This document shows positions 8,021 to 17,411 of a stretch of DNA of 52,265 nucleotides, piece after piece. The DNA lies in the NCBI RefSeq assembly GCF_024623325.1, contig NZ_JANJZD010000031.1, positions 1-52,265 on the forward strand, written 5' to 3'. The notes below the pieces were generated by a model that searched no databases, was not told the origin of the DNA, and saw only the letters and a list, made by a program, of their open reading frames with translations. Position numbers and translations under genes: made by a program. Each line of letters begins with the position of its first letter. The first letter of the stretch is position 1. The DNA comes from Acetatifactor muris. Lineage in GTDB: Bacteria > Bacillota > Clostridia > Lachnospirales > Lachnospiraceae.

Positions 8021-9022
8021 TCAATACCGCATCAACATAAAATTCACTGTCAGCCCAGCCGCGGTTCCCATAAGCAGCACCAGGTCTCCCCGCCGGATTC
8101 TTCCCTCCTGGATCGTTTCGCACAGTGCAAAGGGAACGGAAGCAGAGACCATGTTGCCATATGCCGGCACCCGGTTAATGTAAGTGCCTTTCGGGAAGCC
8201 AAGCCGCGGCATGATAACGTCCAATGCCTTGCTGGCCTGGTGGGGAATCACCGCCTGTATCTCCTCCCTGGCAACCCCCGCTTCCCGAAGGCATTCCTCC
8301 ACAAAGCCGGGCAGCTTCCTGGCACAGAGCCGAAGAATCTGGATTCCCTTCATGTCAAAATAATACTCTTCCTGATTCTTCTCTGTCATGGAAAATGCGG
8401 GCAGCAGGCCTCCGCCTCCCCGGATCTCCGTATCATGGGCACCCTCCGACCAGGTACACTGGCGGGCATAGAGAATTCCGGAGCCTTCGCCCGGGCCCGC
8501 TTTCACAAGCACACAGGCCGCAGCCCCATCTGAGAACAATTCGTAACTCTCCTTCTGCTGCGGGTTCAGAGCCGCGGACGCCGTATCGCCGGAGAGAATC
8601 AATACCTTCTCATACCGCCCGGCCGCTATCATACAGGACATCACATCCAAAGCGCTGATAAAACTGGTGCAGGTGGTATTGATATCCATGGCCGGAATAT
8701 TCATTCCTTTCGCCATCCTCTCATGGACCAGGGCTGCATTGCAGGGAATAGCCTGCAGAGGCGTGGCCATGGCGCAGACGATACAGTCCATATCCTCCAT
8801 GCCCATGCCCGCTTCCTCCAGGGCCTTTCCTGCCGCTTCTGCCGCCAGATCCAACAGGGTCTCTCCTGCCCGAAGCCGGTATCTGGTTTCTCCGCCAAAA
8901 TTCAACCGGCCGCCTGCCAGCGCCCGTCCCATCCCTGCCAGTTTTACATATCTGCCAATCTGTCTTTTCATCTGCCCGTTTTCCATCTGCGTTTTCTTCC
9001 CTCCTGACTTTTGCCATTCCAT
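8021..9022 (-). CDS. 3-oxoacyl-ACP synthase III-family thiolase (OleA/FabH-like)
   Basis: 333 residues of the KAS III family. The three catalytic residues are visible: Cys in MDINTTCTSFISALD, His in AVIPHQASKALD and Asn in VPAYGNMVSASVP. These enzymes condense an acyl thioester with malonyl-ACP or a second acyl-CoA. The gene is not in a fab operon; it sits between a PaaK/CapK-like ligase and an AKR, next to an OleD-like dehydrogenase, pointing to a dedicated condensation. The start is uncertain: the ATG at 9022 has a weak site, an ATG at 8986 has AGGAGG 13 bases away, and GRYVKLAGMG, where the fold begins, is about 12 residues beyond that. Confidence 0.88.
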   Translation of the reverse strand: MEWQKSGGKKTQMENGQMKRQIGRYVKLAGMGRALAGGRLNFGGETRYRLRAGETLLDLAAEAAGKALEEAGMGMEDMDCIVCAMATPLQAIPCNAALVHERMAKGMNIPAMDINTTCTSFISALDVMSCMIAAGRYEKVLILSGDTASAALNPQQKESYELFSDGAAACVLVKAGPGEGSGILYARQCTWSEGAHDTEIRGGGGLLPAFSMTEKNQEEYYFDMKGIQILRLCARKLPGFVEECLREAGVAREEIQAVIPHQASKALDVIMPRLGFPKGTYINRVPAYGNMVSASVPFALCETIQEGRIRRGDLVLLMGTAAGLTVNFMLMRY

Positions 9023-9036
9023 GAGCCGTTCTTATT

Positions 9037-10365
9037 TCACCGGATTCTCTGAACTCTTTTCAGTTTTTTCCCCACTTCCCAGTCATAAGGGGCAAAGGTA
9101 AGATCCGGTAAAACAATCTCCCTGTCCCGGGCCAGCCTTTGGAATTCCCGGCGCACCGCTTCCCTCTCCGCAGCGGTAAGGTCGGCATAGACTGTGACGT
9201 TCCTGTCGGGGTTCTGTACCACCCTGTATTCCCAGGCGCCTTCCGCCGCTTTCCCGGCCTGCTCTCCTGCCGCCCTTTCCTTCCTCTCCACCCCCGCAAA
9301 CAGAATACATCTGCGGATGAAATCCGGGAAAATCAGCTTCTCTCTGCCCTGTATGTCCAGGAAGGAGAACATGTCGTCCTCCCTGCCCTCAATCTTCTCC
9401 AGCGCCAGACAGGGACTCTTGCAGCCGCAGGCTTCCTTTCGTTCCACCAGAATATCATTCAGTCGATAGCGGATCATCGGCTGAGCCCTGCGCTCAAAAT
9501 CCGTCACAACAGGCACGAACCGGCGTCCTTCCAGATATTCCCGCTGGATATGTACGATATCCTCATTCAGATGGAGCGTCCCAAGAGAACAGGTGCTGGC
9601 CAGGCAGCCCTCTGTACACTGATAGACCTGGTGAATCACTTTCTGCCGGAACACTTTTTTCAGATAAGTCTCATCCTCCCGTTCCAGTACTTCCGCAATG
9701 GAGATGATTATCTGAGGCGCAATGTGCAGGACCCCACGCTCCGCTGCCGCCCCCAGCATGAGAAGCAGGGAGGGCTGGCCCGCCAGAATCCGGGGCCGCA
9801 GCGCCTCCAGACGCCTGACATGCTCCTCCATGTCCCGGTAGATGTCGAAAAAATGGAAGCGGATTCTCCTGGAGCTTACCGCCTGATAGAGGTTGCTGTC
9901 CGCACGCATGAAAAAGGCAATGTCCATGGATTCCAGGATGCTTCCCGGCAGGAATTTTGCCAGCACATAACCTGCCCACCGCACTTTCTCCTTATCCGAT
10001 ACCAGAAATATCCCTCTGTGACCGGAGGTGCCTGAGCTCAATCCCACCGTGACGCCACGCAGCTTCGGAGCGAAATCCCTCTCCCGCTCCGCCTGCACTG
10101 CGAAAGCCTCCGCCTCTTCCCGCCTGATTCCCACTGTGTTCAGCCGATCGAAATGTTCCATCATGAATGCCTTGTCTATAACCGGATAGGAGGAGAGCTT
10201 CCTCATTCCTCTGTAAAGAGGCGAGTGCTCCGACACGTATCTCAGGTGTCTTCTCAGCCTCCTTCCCTGCCGGCGCCTCAGTGCTTTTCTGCTCCGAAAG
10301 CAGCTGCTTTTCGGTAAAATATATTTGTAGTACAGATAGTATTTCAACACTTCCAGCTGTTCCAA
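9037..10365 (-). CDS. PaaK/CapK-like adenylate-forming enzyme (F390 synthetase-related)
   Basis: 442 residues. The adenylation core shows the AMP-binding loop as VTVGLSSGTSGHRGIFLVS (near residue 105), a mid-domain SIAEVLEREDETYLKKVF, a cysteine-containing CTEGCLAST segment and the hinge region PMIRYRLNDI. Such enzymes activate a carboxylic acid as acyl-AMP. The TTG start at 10365 is preceded by GGGGAGG at 9 bases; no ATG fits. Its stop is 14 bp before the ketoacyl synthase start. In ole-type pathways an AMP-ligase-fold enzyme (OleC) closes a beta-lactone; a matching role here is possible but unproved. Confidence 0.82.
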   Translation of the reverse strand: MEQLEVLKYYLYYKYILPKSSCFRSRKALRRRQGRRLRRHLRYVSEHSPLYRGMRKLSSYPVIDKAFMMEHFDRLNTVGIRREEAEAFAVQAERERDFAPKLRGVTVGLSSGTSGHRGIFLVSDKEKVRWAGYVLAKFLPGSILESMDIAFFMRADSNLYQAVSSRRIRFHFFDIYRDMEEHVRRLEALRPRILAGQPSLLLMLGAAAERGVLHIAPQIIISIAEVLEREDETYLKKVFRQKVIHQVYQCTEGCLASTCSLGTLHLNEDIVHIQREYLEGRRFVPVVTDFERRAQPMIRYRLNDILVERKEACGCKSPCLALEKIEGREDDMFSFLDIQGREKLIFPDFIRRCILFAGVERKERAAGEQAGKAAEGAWEYRVVQNPDRNVTVYADLTAAEREAVRREFQRLARDREIVLPDLTFAPYDWEVGKKLKRVQRIR

Positions 10366-10506
10366 CAGATTGCCACCTCCCCTCCTGTCTCTCTGTCAAT
10401 TCCACCCTTTCTGCCTGTCTCCATGTCTGCAGATTTCCGTTCCTGCTTATTTCCACAGCAGTTGTTTCCATATCTGCGTGCTTCCGACTGCTCTTTTCCA
10501 TGCCCT

Positions 10507-12654
10507 TCATTTCCACACCTGGTGGGTGAAGCACACTCTGATCCCGGGATAATCCCGCTTCATACGGCAGATTCTCTTAAGACTGTCCTCATAGGCGGCA
10601 AAATCTTCCTGGAGCAGTCTGGGCAGCAGGCGCATGCGCCGGGTGGCCCGCACCAGATCCCCTCCCCAGCAGGCGTCTGCCGCCAGGAAAAGGTTTACAT
10701 CCGGAATCCACAGCCCCATCTGTCCCTTTGTATGTCCATCCAGCCGCACTCCGATGAGGCTGCCGTCCCCGGACAGATCGTATACCTCCGCAAAATATCT
10801 GCACAGAAAATGCTCCCGCAGACAGGTCTCCGGTCTCACTTCCCTGCGGATACTGCCCTCCGGAGGCACCAGAGAGCGGAACATCAGTCTGCGTACACTG
10901 GGATGATGCAGGACATCCAGAGTCTCCCCCAGAGCCACCAGATCATAGCCGGAGAATTGGGACAGTCCCCCCACATGATCCGGATGGGCATGGGACAGCA
11001 GAATGGTCTTCACACTCTCCGGGGAAATCCCATCATTCTCAAGTCTCTCGGCTATGGTCTCTCCTTCTTCCAGTTGTACCGGGTTCAGCAGACGGTACAG
11101 CCACAGGCCAATGCCGCCCCCAAAAATCCCCCGGGAATAGCCGGTGTCATAGAGAATATTCCCCAGTTCCCTGTGACGAATCAGCACAGCCCGGGCCGGA
11201 AACTGACGCTTTCCCCTTTCCGATTCCTCCGCTTCTCCGGAATCCAGAAGCCCTCTTCGGGCTGATATTCCTCCCCGGAAAATAATTCTCAGATTGTTGG
11301 TGCAGGATCCGCAGCGGTACATTCTCACTTCCGTCACCCTTCCAGGCCGAGCCGGATTGTCCTGTTTTCCGCCGGCTGCTTTCTTCCTCTCTCTGCCCTG
11401 CTGTGTCAACGACTCTGTTCTCCTGTCGTCTTCCGCGTCCTCTGCCCCTGTCTGCTGTATTGAATCTCTCGAAGCTCTTACGCTGTGTGCTTTATTCCCA
11501 TTTCCAGTCTTCCCTGCTCTGTCTGTATATCCGGCACTGTCAGGCTCTTTTGCTCTGGATCTCCTTCTGTCCTGCAGGGCCGCCCTGCCGCCTTTCTGCC
11601 CTGCGTTGTCCGCCTCTCCTGTCCCACATGTTTCCTTCCACCAGGCGCCATACTCCCGGATGGATTCTGCCAGAGTCTTCTCCGGCCGATACCCCAGAAT
11701 CTCCCTGGCACGGCGGATGTCCATGGTCTGGGCATATCCCAGAGTACAGACCGTATAGCGGGTCAACGGCGGCTCCCCATTCAACTCAAAGGTTCGGTAA
11801 ACCCACTCCAGCCCCTGGGCCGCGGCATATACCATTCCAAAGGGCAGCCGCAGATAACGGGGCTGTTCTCCGATGGCATCCAGAAACTGTTCCAGAATCC
11901 GGCGAAATGCCATAGGCTCCCCGTTGGTGATATTAAACGCCTTCCCGGAAGCCCCCTGAGCCTTCATTGCCAGCTCACAGGCCAGAGCCACATTCTCCAC
12001 ACTGGTGATATCCACCAGATTCCCGCCGTTCCGGAAAAGGGGAATTCCTGTCTTCCTGTTGGCCCGAAGGAGCCTGGGCACCAGGCTGGTATCCCCGATG
12101 CCGATCAGTCCCCTGGGCCGCAGGATAACCGTCTCCAGGCCTTTTGTGTTCCACCTGTGGAGCACGCCTTCCGCCATCAGCTTGGAACGGATATAATAGT
12201 TCAGTTCATTCTGTTCGGGAGCCTGGTCTTCCCGGATGTTATACTGGTCTTCCTTTCCGGTATAGATGCTGGGGGAAGAGAGATAGACCAGTCGCCGGAC
12301 GCCTTTCTCCAGGCACAGCCCGGCCACCAGATTGGTTCCCGCCACGTTGGTCCGGTAGAAATCTTCCCACTTTCCCCACACAGTGGAAAGCGCCCCCGCA
12401 TGGATGACATAATCTACCCCTTCAAAACAGGAAGCGCAGCTCTCCCGGTCCGTAAAGTCTCCCTGACAGAACACAGCTCCGTATGCCGCAAGCTGGCTGC
12501 CCTTCTCCCGGTTCCGCCCCAGGGCCAGTACCCTGTATTCCTTCACCAGCCGCCGCACCAGATATTCCCCCAGAAACCCGGTGGCGCCTGTCACCAGAAT
12601 TGTCTGCCTTCCTGTCAGTTCCTCTTTCTTTCCCGTTTCCTGTGGTTTCCCCAT
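10507..12654 (-). CDS. SDR (3-beta-HSD/OleD-like) fused to a metallo-beta-lactamase-fold hydrolase
   Basis: 715 residues. Residues ~15-345 are an extended SDR: nucleotide loop ILVTGATGFLGEYL, the YLSSPSIYTG strand and the catalytic YIRSK (Tyr-x-x-x-Lys). A charged, low-complexity linker of about 90 residues rich in Glu, Arg, Ala and Gln follows. The C-terminal ~220 residues are an MBL-fold hydrolase with the metal motif LLSHAHPDHVGG and later Asp/His ligands in DGHTKGQMG. Start: AGGAG lies 8 bases before the ATG at 12654; an upstream in-frame extension would overlap the glycosyltransferase gene and lacks a site. OleD reduces a beta-keto acid; a fused MBL hydrolase may replace OleB or cleave a thioester. 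Confidence 0.85.
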   Translation of the reverse strand: MGKPQETGKKEELTGRQTILVTGATGFLGEYLVRRLVKEYRVLALGRNREKGSQLAAYGAVFCQGDFTDRESCASCFEGVDYVIHAGALSTVWGKWEDFYRTNVAGTNLVAGLCLEKGVRRLVYLSSPSIYTGKEDQYNIREDQAPEQNELNYYIRSKLMAEGVLHRWNTKGLETVILRPRGLIGIGDTSLVPRLLRANRKTGIPLFRNGGNLVDITSVENVALACELAMKAQGASGKAFNITNGEPMAFRRILEQFLDAIGEQPRYLRLPFGMVYAAAQGLEWVYRTFELNGEPPLTRYTVCTLGYAQTMDIRRAREILGYRPEKTLAESIREYGAWWKETCGTGEADNAGQKGGRAALQDRRRSRAKEPDSAGYTDRAGKTGNGNKAHSVRASRDSIQQTGAEDAEDDRRTESLTQQGRERKKAAGGKQDNPARPGRVTEVRMYRCGSCTNNLRIIFRGGISARRGLLDSGEAEESERGKRQFPARAVLIRHRELGNILYDTGYSRGIFGGGIGLWLYRLLNPVQLEEGETIAERLENDGISPESVKTILLSHAHPDHVGGLSQFSGYDLVALGETLDVLHHPSVRRLMFRSLVPPEGSIRREVRPETCLREHFLCRYFAEVYDLSGDGSLIGVRLDGHTKGQMGLWIPDVNLFLAADACWGGDLVRATRRMRLLPRLLQEDFAAYEDSLKRICRMKRDYPGIRVCFTHQVWK

Positions 12655-12707
12655 ATGAATCGCTCCTGTTCTGTCCGCTCCCTCTGTCCTGCCTCTGATT
12701 TCCTTTT

Positions 12708-14012
12708 TTACCCTCTCGGAAAAACATCGTCCTGCAGCTCTTCGAATATCTCCAGCATCTCTCTCAGGGATACCGCAGTCATCGCCGCCCGCCTCTTTTC
12801 CTGCCGGCTTTTGCTCAGTTCCATACATTCCAGCGCTTCCTGCCGGAGCCTGGCAGGATTGCGCAATATCCGACCGAATCCCAGCCGCTGGAACCGTCTC
12901 GCATTCAGAAGCTGCTCTCCCTGCTGGGGACACAACAGGCAGGGCACCCCGAAATAAAGCGCCTCATGGATGCTGTTCATACCTCCTGCCGTGATAAAAA
13001 GGTCCGCATGACGCAAAATGGCATTCTGATCCACAAAAGGACGCACAATAAAATTCTCCGGGAAATGTCGGTTCCCTTCCCAGACCAGGATTACGCGGAA
13101 CTGTTCTTTCCCGGCCTGGTCTTCGCTGAAATCCTTTTTCCCGACCGAATCCCTCCCAAACTGCCGGATCACTTCCTGCAGCAGAGTCTCATTTTCATTG
13201 AAAATCGTTCCCAGGGAAATGTAGACCAGCCTCTCCCCGGACGCAGATTCCGGGCAGGAAAAATCATTATGCTCCACCGTCCGCCTGTGGACGGACAGAG
13301 GCCCCAGGAATCTGTACTCCGCCCCGAACAGATTCCCTCCCGGCTGAAACAGTCTGGAATATCCGCAGAGATTATAGTCTCCCCGGTTCATCAGCACAGA
13401 CAGCAGTCCCAGCTTCTTCAATCCATACTTTCCTCTCAGCCGCCGCGCACAGGACACCGCCCCGGGCAGCTCCCCCGCATAGCGCAAAAACCCGGCGGAG
13501 AAGCCCGGTGCATATGCACCCAGTCCTTTTCGCCAGGGGCTTACAGGTAAAATGCCGGGCAGCCCTTTTCCACCGGCCGGCCTCCATGTCCAGTCAATGG
13601 CGGCAATGCTGTAAAAAGCAAAGGAAGGCACAGAGAGCAGCTCCCCAACGGCCCTGCCCCACAGAGCCAGCGACTCAAACAATATGGCTTTGGGAGCCTC
13701 CCTCCTGGCCTGGCGCAGAAGCCCCGGCAGCATCTCCCAGGTATATTGCAGAATCAGCCGGTAAAGCTTCAGAATTCGCTCTCCGTCCCTTAAGTCCAGT
13801 TTATTCCAGTCTATGGGATACGGCCGGTACTCACACCCGTTTTCTTCAATCACCTTCCGGAAAGGATCCGCAGAGTAATAGACCACCCGAAATCCTGCCT
13901 TCGCCAGCCTGCCCGCCAGATACAGGTTGGAAAGCGTGTGGCCATAGGCCGGAATCCCATAGAAATACACAATGCTTTTTGCTTTCTGAGCCATTCCCTG
14001 TCTCTTCATCAT
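12708..14012 (-). CDS. UGT/MGT-type glycosyltransferase
   Basis: 434 residues, GT-B fold of the UGT (GT1) type. The N-terminal acceptor domain starts IVYFYGIPAYGHTLSN, where the His after PAYG is the likely catalytic base. The C-terminal donor loop reads LFITAGGMNSIHEALYFGVP and then QQGEQLLNARRF, matching the nucleotide-sugar binding signature. Such enzymes glycosylate small lipophilic acceptors including macrolides and sterols. It begins 9 bp after the J-like gene and ends 53 bp before the SDR-MBL gene, so it probably decorates the pathway product. Confidence 0.9.
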   Translation of the reverse strand: MMKRQGMAQKAKSIVYFYGIPAYGHTLSNLYLAGRLAKAGFRVVYYSADPFRKVIEENGCEYRPYPIDWNKLDLRDGERILKLYRLILQYTWEMLPGLLRQARREAPKAILFESLALWGRAVGELLSVPSFAFYSIAAIDWTWRPAGGKGLPGILPVSPWRKGLGAYAPGFSAGFLRYAGELPGAVSCARRLRGKYGLKKLGLLSVLMNRGDYNLCGYSRLFQPGGNLFGAEYRFLGPLSVHRRTVEHNDFSCPESASGERLVYISLGTIFNENETLLQEVIRQFGRDSVGKKDFSEDQAGKEQFRVILVWEGNRHFPENFIVRPFVDQNAILRHADLFITAGGMNSIHEALYFGVPCLLCPQQGEQLLNARRFQRLGFGRILRNPARLRQEALECMELSKSRQEKRRAAMTAVSLREMLEIFEELQDDVFPRG

Positions 14013-14021
14013 TTTCCTGTT

Positions 14022-17000
14022 TTAATTCACCAGTATCCTGATTTTTCTATCTCCTGTTTTTTCTGCAAATCTTCCGCAGTCCACATACCACTGCATGGCA
14101 TTGATCAGGAAATCCGCCCTGTCTCTTCTGTCCATTCCCTTTGCCCATATCAGAAGCGGCAGCTGGGGAAGGTATACTTCGTTCTGCGGATTCCTGTCAC
14201 TTTCCGCCGCCCCGGTCATGTCTGACGTATCCCCGTCTGCCTCTTCCTCATCTGACGCATCCCCGTCTGCCTCTTCCTCCTCTGTTGTATCTTCGAAATC
14301 CAGGTCCGCTTTTTCCTGGAATTCCTGCAATTCGGCGTCCTCCTCGTTTTCATGGATGCCGGCAAATGTCAGCGCTCCGCCTCTTTCCCAGTCAAGGCCT
14401 GTCACAATGGCATTCACCCAGGGTGGCAGCTGGGGATTCAGCGCCTCATCCAGCCACCGGACGAATTCCAGCCACATCTGATATCCGCCGAACAGAGTGA
14501 ATCTGTCCGCCACAGTATCCTCCGCAGTTTCCATGGACTGGCGCATATCTTCCTCTGTATAGCAGTATTCCAGCCTGTGGTCAAGTCTGGATACGGTCAG
14601 GCTCCCTTCATAGCCCTGCACTTCCGTCACACCCTCCCATTCCTTCTGGAAAAAATCTGCCAGCAGCTGATCCAGAGTGTCAGCCCGGTGCATCCGGATG
14701 GCCCCATAGGCATAGAATCTCCCGCTCTCACCCTGATATACGTACATGGGGCCATAGTCGGAACTGGGCGAGTATTTGAACCCCCATCCAAAACGGCCCA
14801 CCAGGATTTTTGGTTCCTTAATCTTCGTATTGGAAGAGGCCATCAGAAAATCTCTGCTTCTCACATATACCGCAGAGTGAGCCATCAGCTCAAAGCCGAA
14901 AGGCGCGCGCGCACCGTAGAATACCCTGTCGTGCCGCTTTTCCTTTTTCGCTCCGTACCGAAGCACACAGTATCCTTCCATATTCTCAATACAGCCCATC
15001 ACCTCCAGGATCTTCGCCGCCTTCTGTGCTGTATCCATGCCTTCCAGAGAATATGAGACACGTAACCGGGGCGCGGGCTGACGCAGCGTATCCAGCACAT
15101 TCCGGGCGGCGGCTCTTCTGCTTTCAGGAGAAGCACTGTCTCCTGTAACCTTGCTTTTACAGGCATATTCCTCCCATTTCCGCCAGCCCAGCTCCGCACT
15201 GCGGAATATGATATCCTGCCAGCCATAATCCAGCTGCCGCCAGATGCTGACACCCTCTTCTGAAACCACCGCCCGGAAGCAGACCCTCTCCTGCTCGCTG
15301 TAAAGTACGGCTGTCCTTCCCCCCGGCTGCACTGCCGCCGGAATCCGGTCATTGTCAGCGGCCAGCAGCCTGGCCACCAGGGGAATGATAAAGGGATGCA
15401 CGGGAATCTGTTTCAGCCAGGCTTCGATCAGGATTCTGGCGGCGCTTCTGTCGGCGTCCTCGATGGCGGTGACTGCCAGAAGGAAGAAGAATTCCTCCGG
15501 TTTCTCCAGCTTTCCCGCATATTCCCGGAGTTCTGAAAAGGCCAGAACAGGCTCCGCCACCTGCACTTCCTTCCCAATCTGATACGCAGACTCATTGCCG
15601 GTATCATTCGCTAAACCCTCTACAAAATACAGGCAATAGTGGTAATGGAATTCTACCCTGAGTCGCCTGGCCCCGGGCATGGAGCAGACAAGGCTCACAG
15701 GCTCCCCTATCTCCTCCCTCTCCTGATCAAAGCCCACAAACTGCCTCTGCCATGCCCGGGAGGGCGCGTAAATGTAATTGATATAGGCGGGCAGATAGCA
15801 TTGACCATTCATGACATAGATGAAATCTTCCTCCCAGGTTCCTCTGACTTTTTCATGACGGAAGCCGAATCCCCGCATGAGAAAATACTGCCAGAAATCA
15901 GGATTGTCCCCTATATCCTCCGGATTCGTGGAACTCAAGGTTATTTCCCACCGATAATCCAGCTCCCGGCACATTTTCTCCGTGGCAAGGGAACGCAGCA
16001 GACTTTCCGTCAGCTCCGTCCTCGCAGGTTCCGGGAAGTCTTCCTGCGACAGATGCCCGACCAGTGTCTCTGCCACAGTCCTGGGCATCACAATCCTTTT
16101 GGAGGCGCTGTAAATCCGTTCAAAAAGCCCCTTTTCCATCTTTAGCATTTCCCATTCCGGCGAAGCAAAGAAAGCCTTCGCCCGGTCCCTGATTTCCGGC
16201 GTCTCTCCATAAATGAATTTATCGTAATTATTCTGGTTGTCATTGATGATGGCAGAATAGGTTCGGTAGAGCCTGGTGATAAGCTGCTCCTTTCCATCCT
16301 CTCCAAACAAAATCTCCTCTGCCCCTGGCAGCTGGCGCAGGACTTCCTCTTTCAAGGCGCTGTAAAGTCCTCTGGTACTGCTGCGCTCCAGCGTTTTGAA
16401 ATCCAGCTTTTTATAGAAGAACAGCAGCACCGCTTCCGGCAGCTGCTCCTTCTTCAGCCATTGGACATAAAGCTTCACCACGCTTTCGCTGCGGGACTCA
16501 TAATCTGCCCCTCCTGATTTTTTGCCGTTGCGTTCAAACAGATAGCAGGGCTGGCAGGCTCCCAGAATATGCTGCCAGACTTCCCTTTCTCCATCTGTCA
16601 GCCGTCCGTCCCTGCTCATTTCCTTCACGGCCAGGTAGTCGGAAAAGGCATTATGCCGCACCTTGTTGGCAGGCTGCCGCAGAATGTGATTGGTCATGGA
16701 TTTCAGGTCGCATTCCCGTCCCTGCATATTGAAGATTTCAGCGGCATATCTTCTGCCGGGAAAGGTGTTCTCCACGGAGACCTTGTACCATTCCTTTGGA
16801 TATTTCAGACCCTCAAAATATTCTTCCCCTGCAAAATGAGGAATGAAGGCATAAGCAATGGCAAGCTCCTGAAGCAGGCCCTTGGGAAGATTATCGGAGG
16901 GACAGAGCGTCTGTTCTGCCAAATAGGTGAGCAATCCCTTTCCGAATTCTTCCGTGAACTGTTCCCCCAGAAACCCTTCGGTGAGGAAAAAACGCTTCCA

Positions 17001-17393
17001 GGTGTCGGCCTGCTTTGCCTGTTTGGGGTTCTCAAACAAAACTATAAAATCATGAAGCGCTCCCGTCTCCATGCTTTTCTTTATAGCCTGCTGTGCCGCC
17101 TGATCCAGGCGTTTCAGCAGGGAGCTTTCCCCGCCGGTATCTTCCGATTTCTCCTGCACTGTTTCGCGAGGGACATTTTCCTTTTCAGGGCGCTCATTTT
17201 GGACGCTTTCTTCCCATGCTTTCTCCCCGTCTGCTCCAGAGTCCAGAGCCGCCTTATATGCCTGGTTCAGCGCTGCAAAATACTCCGGTTCCTCCTCCGG
17301 ATGATGAAGTCTGGACTGCGCCGCAAAGGCTCTTCTAATAGCTTTTTTGTCATCCGTGGGCTCTATGCCCAGCATGCTCCATATATCGCTCAT
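14022..17393 (-). CDS. Large J-like protein with degenerate HPD motif
   Basis: 1123 residues. The first ~55 are a J-type helical domain: IWSMLGIEPTDDKKAIRRAF then LHHPEEEPEYFAALNQAY. The diagnostic His-Pro-Asp is His-Pro-Glu here. The rest I do not recognise; it is soluble, rich in aromatic and charged residues and ends with an acidic tail (residues ~1040-1080) made of repeats. E. coli DjlB/DjlC are large J-proteins serving the Hsp70 HscC, and an HscC-like gene lies 3.2 kb upstream, so pairing is a fair inference. The gene starts 18 bp behind the second AKR and ends 9 bp before the glycosyltransferase, inside one co-directional run. Confidence 0.75.
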   Translation of the reverse strand: MSDIWSMLGIEPTDDKKAIRRAFAAQSRLHHPEEEPEYFAALNQAYKAALDSGADGEKAWEESVQNERPEKENVPRETVQEKSEDTGGESSLLKRLDQAAQQAIKKSMETGALHDFIVLFENPKQAKQADTWKRFFLTEGFLGEQFTEEFGKGLLTYLAEQTLCPSDNLPKGLLQELAIAYAFIPHFAGEEYFEGLKYPKEWYKVSVENTFPGRRYAAEIFNMQGRECDLKSMTNHILRQPANKVRHNAFSDYLAVKEMSRDGRLTDGEREVWQHILGACQPCYLFERNGKKSGGADYESRSESVVKLYVQWLKKEQLPEAVLLFFYKKLDFKTLERSSTRGLYSALKEEVLRQLPGAEEILFGEDGKEQLITRLYRTYSAIINDNQNNYDKFIYGETPEIRDRAKAFFASPEWEMLKMEKGLFERIYSASKRIVMPRTVAETLVGHLSQEDFPEPARTELTESLLRSLATEKMCRELDYRWEITLSSTNPEDIGDNPDFWQYFLMRGFGFRHEKVRGTWEEDFIYVMNGQCYLPAYINYIYAPSRAWQRQFVGFDQEREEIGEPVSLVCSMPGARRLRVEFHYHYCLYFVEGLANDTGNESAYQIGKEVQVAEPVLAFSELREYAGKLEKPEEFFFLLAVTAIEDADRSAARILIEAWLKQIPVHPFIIPLVARLLAADNDRIPAAVQPGGRTAVLYSEQERVCFRAVVSEEGVSIWRQLDYGWQDIIFRSAELGWRKWEEYACKSKVTGDSASPESRRAAARNVLDTLRQPAPRLRVSYSLEGMDTAQKAAKILEVMGCIENMEGYCVLRYGAKKEKRHDRVFYGARAPFGFELMAHSAVYVRSRDFLMASSNTKIKEPKILVGRFGWGFKYSPSSDYGPMYVYQGESGRFYAYGAIRMHRADTLDQLLADFFQKEWEGVTEVQGYEGSLTVSRLDHRLEYCYTEEDMRQSMETAEDTVADRFTLFGGYQMWLEFVRWLDEALNPQLPPWVNAIVTGLDWERGGALTFAGIHENEEDAELQEFQEKADLDFEDTTEEEEADGDASDEEEADGDTSDMTGAAESDRNPQNEVYLPQLPLLIWAKGMDRRDRADFLINAMQWYVDCGRFAEKTGDRKIRILVN
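14221..14280. repeat. 30-bp tandem repeat in the J-like gene
   Basis: Two 30-bp units differing at two positions, followed by a partial third, encode repeated EEEADGD-type acidic segments in the tail of the J-like protein. Units are a multiple of three bases, so copy-number change would keep the frame. Confidence 0.75.
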
Positions 17394-17411
17394 TTGTCCT
17401 GCTCCTTCCTT

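Noticed and set aside
12655..12933. 93-codon N-terminal extension of the SDR-MBL protein
   Set aside because: Overlaps the glycosyltransferase gene, is low in fold content and has no ribosome site; the ATG at 12654 has AGGAG.
11485..12957. 490-codon plus-strand open frame
   Set aside because: Antisense to the well-supported SDR-MBL and glycosyltransferase genes; arises from GC-rich codon use.
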